Below, piece after piece: positions 57,918 through 64,000 of a stretch of DNA of 64,000 bases (position 1 is the first letter of the stretch; each line of letters opens with the position of its first letter). Source of the stretch: Methylobacterium durans (GTDB lineage: Bacteria > Pseudomonadota > Alphaproteobacteria > Rhizobiales > Beijerinckiaceae); assembly GCF_003173715.1 (NCBI RefSeq), contig NZ_CP029550.1, positions 3,085,501 through 3,149,500 of the forward strand. Reading direction: 5' to 3'. The notes beneath the pieces were generated by a model. It saw only the letters and a list, made by a program, of their open reading frames with translations. It made no database searches and was not told the origin of the DNA. The position numbers and the translations under genes are program-made.

Positions 57918-60900
57918 TCGGCGGCCTCCGGCCTCAGCGCGTCGGGCGGCATCGCGTTACGGCGGCTCACCCAGAGCCCGCGGCGGCGCGCCTCCTCGAA
58001 CCGCTCCAGGATCGCCCGCGTCGCCGCGGGGTTTGCCGCCGCGATCCGCTCGAAGGTCTCGGGGTCGGCGATCCAGGCGCCGTAGAGATGGTCGAGGTCG
58101 CCGCCGCGCACCGCGTCGGTCGTGGCCGCGAGCACGAACAGGGCGTCGATCCCCTGCGCCAGTTCCTGCACGCCCCGGTAGCCGTGGCGGAGCTGGGCGG
58201 CGATCCAGCGCGGATTGGCGAGGCGCCCGCGGATCAGGCGGGCCACGTCCTCGCGGGCGGTGCGGGCCTTGGGCGCCTCGGGGTCGGCGACGTCGAGGCT
58301 GTAGAGGGCGGGCCGCGCGCCGGACGCCTCGGCGGCGGCCGCGAAGCCGCCCATCGCGTCCGCGCCCGCGTCCCCGTCGAGGAGGTCGCGCTCGGCGACG
58401 TCGAAGGCGTGGACGTAGGCGTCGGCCCGCGCCACGCGCTCGGCGAAGCTCGCATCCGCGCCCTCCGCGTCGCCGTAGGCGTGCGAGGACGCCGCGAGGT
58501 AGGCGGCGGCGAGATCGGCCCGGGTCTCCCAGGCGTCTTCGAGGGCGGTGCCGGCCGCGCCGGCCCCGTAGCGGCCGGGGGCCGCCCCGAAGACGCGGGA
58601 AGGCGCCTCGCCGCGGCGGCGGGCGGCCGCGAGCGGGTTCTCCGCATCCTCTTCCTCGTCGCGGGCGGCCACCGCGCGGGCGGCGCGGTCGAGGAGCGCC
58701 AGCGTCTCGGGAAAGGTGTCGCGGAAGGCGCCGGAGACGCGCAGCGTCACGTCGATGCGCGGCCGGTCGAGCAGGGCGAGCGGCAGCACCTCGAAGCCGG
58801 TGACGCGGGTGGTGGCGTTGTCCCAGACCGGGCGGACGCCCATCAGCGCCAGGGCGTGGGCGACGTCCTCGCCGCCGGTGCGCAGGGTCGGCGAGGCCCA
58901 GAGGTCCATGACGATGCGGGCCGGGTACTCGCCTTCGTCCTGCAGGTAGCGGCGCACCACGGCCTCGGCCGCCCTGGCGCCGAGGGTCGCGGCGGCCCGG
59001 GTGGGCAGGGCGCGGGGGTCGAGGGTGGTGAGGTTGCGCCCCGTCGGCAGCACGTCGGTGCGGCCGCGCGCTGGCGAGCCGGCGGGGCCCGGCGGTACGA
59101 AGCGGCTGTCGAGGGCGGCCAGAAGACCGTCCCGCTCGGCGTCCGCACAGGCGCGGCGCGCCGGATCGGCGTCGGCGGGCGCGCGGCCGAAGACGTGGAA
59201 CCCGTCGCGGAAGGCGGTCTCGGCGAGGTCGCAGAGATGTGCGTCGAGGGCGGTGAGCGCGTCCTCCATCGGCGCGTTGGCCGCGATCCCGGCCCCTCAA
59301 GGAGGCCCGCCGCCGCGGCGTCGTCCAGGATCGCCCGCGCGATGAGGGCGGCGCGGCGGGGATCGAGGACGCTGGCCGAGGAATATTCCTCCACGAGCTC
59401 GCGCAGGCGCGCCGCCTCGGGCGAGAGCTCCGCCCGCTCCACGCGCGGTGTCAGGTGGCCGAGGGCGATGCCGCCGAGGCGCCGCTTCAGCGGCGCGGCC
59501 TCGCCCGGATCGTCCACGATGAACGGGTAGATCACGGGCAGCGCGCCGATTGCGAGCGCCGGCCAGCACGTGGGCGAGAGCGCGACGGCCTTGCCGGGCA
59601 GCCACTCGGTGGTGCCGTGCGTGCCGAGATGGATCAGCGCGTCGAAGCGGGCTCGCAGGCCGAGATGGAAGGCGAGGTAGGCGTGGGTCGGCGGCGCGTC
59701 GGGGTCGTGATAGCCGGCCTTGCGGTCCTCGCCCCGGCCGCGATCCGGCTGGAGGAAGATCGCGAGGGTGCCGGCCGCCCGGCGCGACGCGCCCCCTCTC
59801 CCATCCGGGAGAGGGTCGGGGTGAGGGGGACAGGTCTCTCCGGATAGGTCGCACTCCTCACCCGGTCCGCGTCCCGCGCACTCGACCGCTCCCGAACGGG
59901 AGAGGGGACCGGAGATCGACCGGAAGCGGAAGGCGTCGTCTGTCAGCGCGGGGTCGCTCTCCGGCGGCCCCCAGTGGGCGTTCAGGACGTCGCGCGCCTC
60001 TGCCGGCAGGGTCGCGAGCCACGCCCGGTAATCGTCGAGCGGCACCGCGAACCCGACGTCGCCCTCGGTCAGGGCCCGCATCAGGGCGTCCCCCTCCGGC
60101 ATCGGGCCCAGGGCGTAGCCGGCCTCCGCCAGATCCGCCGCGATGGCGCGGGCGCTCGCCTCCGTATCGAGGCCCACCGCGAAGCCCGCCCGGCCGCCGC
60201 GGGCGGGATAGTCCGAGAGCACCATCGCGAGACGCCGCGCGTGGCGCGGCGTTCGCGCGAGGCGGATCCAGGCCGCGGCCCGGTCGGCCAAGGCCGCGAT
60301 GCCCTCCGGATCGGGGATCGCGCGGCGCTCGGCGTAGCCCTCGACCTCGGGCGATTCCTCCTTGAACGAGATCGGAAAGCCGGAGAGCCGCCCGTCGAAT
60401 TCGGGCAGAGCCACCTGCATGGCGAGGTCGGCCGCGTTCAGGCCGCGCGCCGAGGCGGCCCACGCGGCGCGGGGGCTGCCGACCGTGACGGCCTGGAGGA
60501 CCGGGCAATCGGCCGCATCGAGCGGGAAGGCCGCGTCCTCCCGCGCCGAGAAGGCAGTGGCCGCCACCACGATGTCGGGGCGGCGGGCGGCGACGAGCGC
60601 CCGCAGCGGCTCCAGGGCCGCCGGATCCTTGAGGCTCGACACAGCGACGATGGCGCTTCCGATGCCCCGCATCCGGAGCGCTGCCGTGAACGCCGCGACC
60701 GGGGCCGTGTCGCCGCCGAGCACGGCGGAGCGGTAGACGAGGACGAGCGCCAGCGGCGCCCCGGCCGCGGCGAGGGCCGTCTCGACGGAGACCGGACCGC
60801 AGCCGGGGCACCACGCGAAGCCCCGCGGCAACGGCTCCGGCGGCTCGACCGCGACGGGCTCGCCGATCTCGGCCGCGAGCCGCCCGAGCATCCGGCGCAG

Positions 60901-61344
60901 GTTCTGCGGACCGCCCGCCCGGAAATAGGCGTCGAGCTCGGCCGCGAGGCCCGGCACCGTGGAGTAGGAATCGAGGCGCGGGTCCGGCCGGTCGTCGCCG
61001 GGCAGCACCGCGAGCTTGACCCCGTGGGCACGGGCCGCCGCGTGGGCCCGCTCCACGCCGTAGCGCCAGTAATCGAGGCCGCCGAGGCAGCGGATCACCA
61101 CGATCCTGGCGCGGGCGATCACGCCGTCGACGTAGAGATCCACCGACATCGGGTGCCGCAGGCGCGCGAGCTTGGCGAGCCGCAGCGAGGGCAGGCCGGG
61201 CTCGCCCGCCGCGTGGGCGGCCGCGACGCCCGCGAGGTCGGAATCGGTGAAGGAGAGGAAGACGATGTCGCCCGGCGCCTGCCCGAGATCGACCGCCGCC
61301 TCGCCCTCGTCGAGGGAGACCGTATCGATGCGGACGAGGTGCAT
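57914..61344 (-). CDS. cobN: Cobaltochelatase large subunit, frameshifted in this sequence
   Basis: About 1143 residues in total. The first frame (from ATG 61344) has LVRIDTVSLDEGEAAVDLGQ, FAWCPGCGPVSVETALAAAG, QPDRGRGEDRKAGYHDPDAP and ALIHLGTHGTTEWLPGKAVA. It is lost at the ccc run 59288-59290; the protein resumes with MEDALTALDAHLCDLAETAF and SHAYGDAEGADASFAERVAR to the TGA at 57914. With CobST (not here) it inserts cobalt using ATP. A 113-bp palindromic repeat is read in frame at about residues 480-520. One lost base is the likely cause of the break. Confidence 0.9.
59794..59906 (+). repeat. 113-bp bipartite palindromic repeat inside cobN
   Basis: A full copy of the repeat (outer palindromes ccctctcccatccgggagag... 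and cgctcccgaacgggag..., inner gggtgaggg / cctcaccc) lies inside the coding sequence. The encoded stretch includes SRSGAVECAGRGPGEECDLS and GETCPPHPDPLPDGRGG. The reading frame is the same on both sides (FRFRS before, LAIFLQPDRGR after), so it is carried as an internal peptide. Confidence 0.82.
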
Positions 61345-61355
61345 GGCGCCTTATA

Positions 61356-62390
61356 TCATCCCGCCAGCGCCGCCGCGACGGCGTCCCGGTCGAACCCCTT
61401 GAGGCCGATCACGACGAGGCGGCCGTCGCGGGATTCGGACGCGCGCCAGGGCCGGTCGAAATGGTGCGCGACGCGCCGTCCGACGCCCTGCACGACGAGG
61501 CGCATCGGCTTGCCCTCGATCTCGGCGAAGCCCTTGATGCGGAGCACGCCCGCCGTCTCGGCGGCCCGCTCGACGCGCGCGGCGAGGTCGGTCGGACTCG
61601 CGGCGGCGCGGACCGGCAGGGCCACCGTCTCGAAATCGTCGTGGTCGTGGTCCTCACCCTCGCCGTGGTGGGAGGGTCGGGCGTCGAGGTCGTCCTCGGC
61701 GGCCGCGTTGAGGCCGAGGAGCACCCGCGCGTCGATCGCGCCATGCGAGGTCTCCACCACCTTCACGGCCCGCGGCAGCTGGCGCTCGACCTCGGCGCGG
61801 ACGCTTGCCCGCTCGGCCTCGCCGAGGAGGTCCGCCTTGTTCAGCACCACGAGGTCGGCGCAGAGGAGCTGGTCCTCGAACACCTCCTCCAGCGGGTTCT
61901 CGTGCTCGACGCTCGCATCGGCCGCGCGCTGGGCGGCGAGCGCGTCCGGATCCTCCGCGAAGGCGCCGGAGGCCACCGCCGGGCCGTCGACCACCGCGAC
62001 GACGCCGTCGACCGTCACTCGCGAGCGGATCGCCGGCCACTGGAAGGCCTGGACGAGGGGCTTCGGCAGGGCGAGGCCCGAAGTCTCGATCAGGATGTGC
62101 TCCGGCGGGTCCGCCCGTTCCAGGAGGGTATTGAGGGCCGGCACGAAATCGTCGGCGACGGTGCAGCAGATGCAGCCGTTCGGCAATTCGACGATCGCGT
62201 CCTCGCTGCAGCCGGGGACGCCGCAGGCGGCGAGGAACGAACCGTCGAAGCCGACATCGCCGAACTCGTTGACGAGGATGGCGAGGCGGCGGCCGCCCGC
62301 ATGCTCCATCACGTGGCGCACGAGGGTCGTCTTGCCGGCGCCGAGGAAGCCGGTGACGATGGTGCAGGGAATCTTCTCGACGATGCTCAT
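61356..62390 (-). CDS. cobW: CobW-type metal-chaperone GTPase
   Basis: 344 residues of the COG0523 family: Walker A GFLGAGKTTLVRHVMEHA, ILVNEFGDVGFDGS, the metal motif GCICC (LPNGCICCTVADDF), TSGLALPKPLV and NKADLL. A His/Asp-rich stretch (HHGEGEDHDHDD) precedes the C-terminal domain. It is thought to deliver cobalt to CobNST. ATG 62390 (MSIVEKIPCTIV) is chosen over a longer antisense-like upstream frame. CobN starts 11 bases after its stop. Confidence 0.93.
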   Translation of the reverse strand: MSIVEKIPCTIVTGFLGAGKTTLVRHVMEHAGGRRLAILVNEFGDVGFDGSFLAACGVPGCSEDAIVELPNGCICCTVADDFVPALNTLLERADPPEHILIETSGLALPKPLVQAFQWPAIRSRVTVDGVVAVVDGPAVASGAFAEDPDALAAQRAADASVEHENPLEEVFEDQLLCADLVVLNKADLLGEAERASVRAEVERQLPRAVKVVETSHGAIDARVLLGLNAAAEDDLDARPSHHGEGEDHDHDDFETVALPVRAAASPTDLAARVERAAETAGVLRIKGFAEIEGKPMRLVVQGVGRRVAHHFDRPWRASESRDGRLVVIGLKGFDRDAVAAALAG

Positions 62391-62419
62391 GGGGGCACTC
62401 GTGATGGCGGGGCGCCCGC

Positions 62420-62803
62420 TTAGGCGGAGGCGCGGGGCGGGATGCGGGCGATCACGCCCTTGCGGAAGGCTTCCGGCCGCGCCCGCCAGGGCACGAGGCC
62501 GTCGGCGGTGCCGGCGTAGAGCCGGATGCCCTCGATGATCGTGGGCGCGGATGCCTCGGGGTCGAGGTCGCCGTAGACGTAGGTCCAGCGGTCGGCGCCC
62601 GCGACCGCCACCGTGCACGGGCGCTTGCAGACCGAGAGGCACTCGACCGGCTCGACGCGCAGCCCCGGCACGGGCGTCTCGGCGAGCGCCTTCTCGATGG
62701 AGGCGAGGAGGCGCGCCCCGGCGCGCGGGCCATCCCCGTCCCCCTCGGCGCGGCAGGTGGTGCAGACGTAGAGCACCACAGGTTCGGGCTGGCCCTCAGG
62801 CAT
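62420..62803 (-). CDS. DUF1636 putative metal/2Fe-2S-binding protein
   Basis: 127 residues, thioredoxin-like ferredoxin family. Cysteines are at VCTTCRAEGDGDG and ECLSVCKRPCTVAV, and a conserved DRWTYVYGDLDPEASA segment follows. DUF1636 genes occur almost only in cobalamin clusters with cobW and cbtAB, which suggests a role in handling cobalt or in redox support; the reaction is unknown. It overlaps cbtA by 8 bases and precedes cobW by 29 bases. Confidence 0.88.
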   Translation of the reverse strand: MPEGQPEPVVLYVCTTCRAEGDGDGPRAGARLLASIEKALAETPVPGLRVEPVECLSVCKRPCTVAVAGADRWTYVYGDLDPEASAPTIIEGIRLYAGTADGLVPWRARPEAFRKGVIARIPPRASA

Positions 62804-63557
62804 GGGCCGGCGCCTCTGCCGCGCGCCCGAACACCTGCCAGGCCCAGCCGAAGGCGAGCCCGATCACCGCCCAGAACACGAAGGCGATGCCCAGCGAGCG
62901 GGCGGCAAATTGCGCGGCGAGGAGGGCGGGCACGGCCGAATTCCCCTCGGGCGGCACCGGGGCGCCGGCGAGGTGCGGCGCCACGATGAGCACGAGCCCG
63001 CCGAGGATGGTGACGGCCGCCCGCCGGATCAGGATTAGGTAGAGGCCCATCGCGGTCGCTGCGGCGGTCATCAGCCACCATGCCTGGCGCGTGGCGAGGG
63101 GCGCCGCCTCGCTGCCCGGCAGCTCCGGCGGCAGGCCGAGGGCGGGGGCGAGCGCGACCGCGGCGAAGCCCGCGAGCCCGAAGGCGAGCGCCCGCTCCGG
63201 CGTCGGCGCGCGGCCGCAGGCGAGCATCACGGCGCCGAGGAGGAGCGCGTAGCCGATGCCGCCGATCAGCGTCGCGAGGCCAGTGAAGGCCATGCGCGGC
63301 AGGCCGGGGCCGGGCTGCCACTCCGCGCCAGGCCCAGTGTTGCCGTGGTCGTGACCTTGGGCAGGCGCCTGGCCCTGCGCCGGCGCGTGGGCCAGGACGA
63401 TGGGCAGGCGAGTCTCGTCCGCATCGAGGGCGGCGTGCGTCTCGTAGCGCTCGGCCGCGATGATGAGCGGCGAGGTGAGGGCGAGCTGCAGGCCCGTCGC
63501 GACGACGGCCGCGAGGAAGCCGGCGACGAGGGCCGCCGACAGGAGCCGGATGATCAT
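62796..63557 (-). CDS. cbtA: Cobalt transporter subunit CbtA
   Basis: 253 residues with about five membrane helices. The first (LLSAALVAGFLAAVVATGLQ) is followed by a periplasmic loop with a short His cluster (QGHDHGNTG) and by GYALLLGAVMLACGR, LGLPPELPGSEAAPLATRQA (family core PPELPG) and FAARSLGIAFVFWAVIGLAF. CbtA with CbtB is a proposed cobalt importer found behind B12 riboswitches. It starts 28 bases after cbtB. Confidence 0.92.
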   Translation of the reverse strand: MIIRLLSAALVAGFLAAVVATGLQLALTSPLIIAAERYETHAALDADETRLPIVLAHAPAQGQAPAQGHDHGNTGPGAEWQPGPGLPRMAFTGLATLIGGIGYALLLGAVMLACGRAPTPERALAFGLAGFAAVALAPALGLPPELPGSEAAPLATRQAWWLMTAAATAMGLYLILIRRAAVTILGGLVLIVAPHLAGAPVPPEGNSAVPALLAAQFAARSLGIAFVFWAVIGLAFGWAWQVFGRAAEAPAHA

Positions 63558-63585
63558 GGGATCTCTGCGGGCTGCGGCAGAGCGG

Positions 63586-63768
63586 TCAGTGGCAGGGGAA
63601 GTTCTGCGTGTGCCGGAAATCGTGCGCCGCGTTGTGCAGCGCCGAGGCCGGCGCGAAGCCCGCGAGGAAGACGAGGCCGAGCCCCAGCAGGGCGGCGATC
63701 GCGATGGCGGCGGCGCCCTCGCTCGCGCGGGTGCCGGTGGTGCCGAGGGTCTGGACGTTCGTCGTCAT
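63586..63768 (-). CDS. cbtB: Cobalt transporter subunit CbtB
   Basis: 60 residues with one membrane helix (IAIAALLGLGLVFLAGFA) and a C-terminal periplasmic metal site, ALHNAAHDFRHTQNFPCH, whose His residues are the family hallmark. It is the first gene after the riboswitch, about 45 bases downstream, and heads the cobalt/cobalamin operon. Confidence 0.93.
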   Translation of the reverse strand: MTTNVQTLGTTGTRASEGAAAIAIAALLGLGLVFLAGFAPASALHNAAHDFRHTQNFPCH

Positions 63769-63811
63769 CGGGTCAGGTCTCCGGCCGCCCCGCCGGCGGC
63801 GTTCGAGGATA

Positions 63812-63996
63812 GCGGGGGACGGCAGGTCTCCTGGCTCGCGGATCCTCGCGCCTGCCGCCTTCCCGGAGATCCGGTGGCGTGGTGGCAGGAGCTAGCCGCT
63901 CACAGTTGCGGGGGCAGCCGCGGAATCGGAGCCCGAGCCCCTCACCGCATTCCCTTTTCACCCCGTCGCCGGGGCACCGTCTCACCGGCTTCTAGC
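63812..63996 (-). promoter_or_regulatory. Cobalamin (AdoCbl) riboswitch
   Basis: On the minus strand the conserved blocks appear in order: aaaagggaatgcggtg, gctgcccccgcaactgtgag, and the B12 box gccaggagacctgccgt. The aptamer precedes cbtB and should shut down cobalt uptake and the cob genes when adenosylcobalamin is abundant. Its 5' end is close to the window edge, so the promoter is not seen. Confidence 0.95.
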
Positions 63997-64000
63997 CTGT

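Overview
The window is about 70% G+C, densely coded and reads as a Methylobacteriaceae-like alphaproteobacterium (Hyphomicrobiales). This rests on the alphaproteobacterial order nuo - birA - rnj - mce - DUF1467 - proS - lolCD - dnaE, the short ProS, alphaproteobacterial direct-repeat LexA boxes, a BcsS-type protein and an oxygen-dependent (cobG/cobN) cobalamin pathway. The genus is inferred; no marker gene fixes it.

Layout. 1-11.9 kb: complex I genes nuoE (3' part) to nuoN. 11.9-24.5 kb: birA, RNase J, methylmalonyl-CoA epimerase, a DUF1467 protein, a sugar MFS permease, a predicted small RNA on the minus strand, proS, lolC/E, lolD, a 38-residue membrane protein behind a LexA-type box, and dnaE. 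24.5-31 kb: a pair of 113-bp palindromic repeats, chaC-like, a lipoprotein, recO, parC (also with a LexA-type box), infA and a periplasmic binding protein. 31-33.6 kb: molybdenum-hydroxylase maturation genes (split XdhC, MoeA-like, MocA-like). 33.7-37.2 kb: DUF2256, formyltransferase, an SDR without the catalytic Tyr, and a 4Fe-4S photolyase. 37.2-42.7 kb: bcsS, exoD, an IS630 element, znuB, znuC and zur. 43-49.7 kb: an RTX repeat protein, a His-rich periplasmic protein, DUF305, an EamA permease with a His-rich tail, a polyprenyl-phosphate sugar transferase, a monooxygenase-fold protein and an XRE regulator. 49.7-64 kb: a cobalamin riboswitch (minus strand) heading cbtB-cbtA-DUF1636-cobW-cobN-cobG-cobH-cobI-cobJ, then cobK on the opposite strand, then cobL-cobE-cobM-cobB.

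How the parts fit. The left half is housekeeping: respiration, translation, lipoprotein export, replication and repair. Two SOS-type operators lie in promoter positions, before a tiny membrane protein and before parC. The right half handles metals: zinc uptake with its regulator, cobalt uptake (CbtAB), cobalt chelation and corrin-ring methylation.

A caution on the sequence itself: six genes (birA, lolD, the second XdhC gene, the SDR, the photolyase N-terminus and cobN) are each broken by the apparent loss of one base in or next to a run of G or C. All six shift the same way, and birA and lolD are normally essential, so sequencing or assembly error is more likely than six real mutations. These genes are annotated across the shift.
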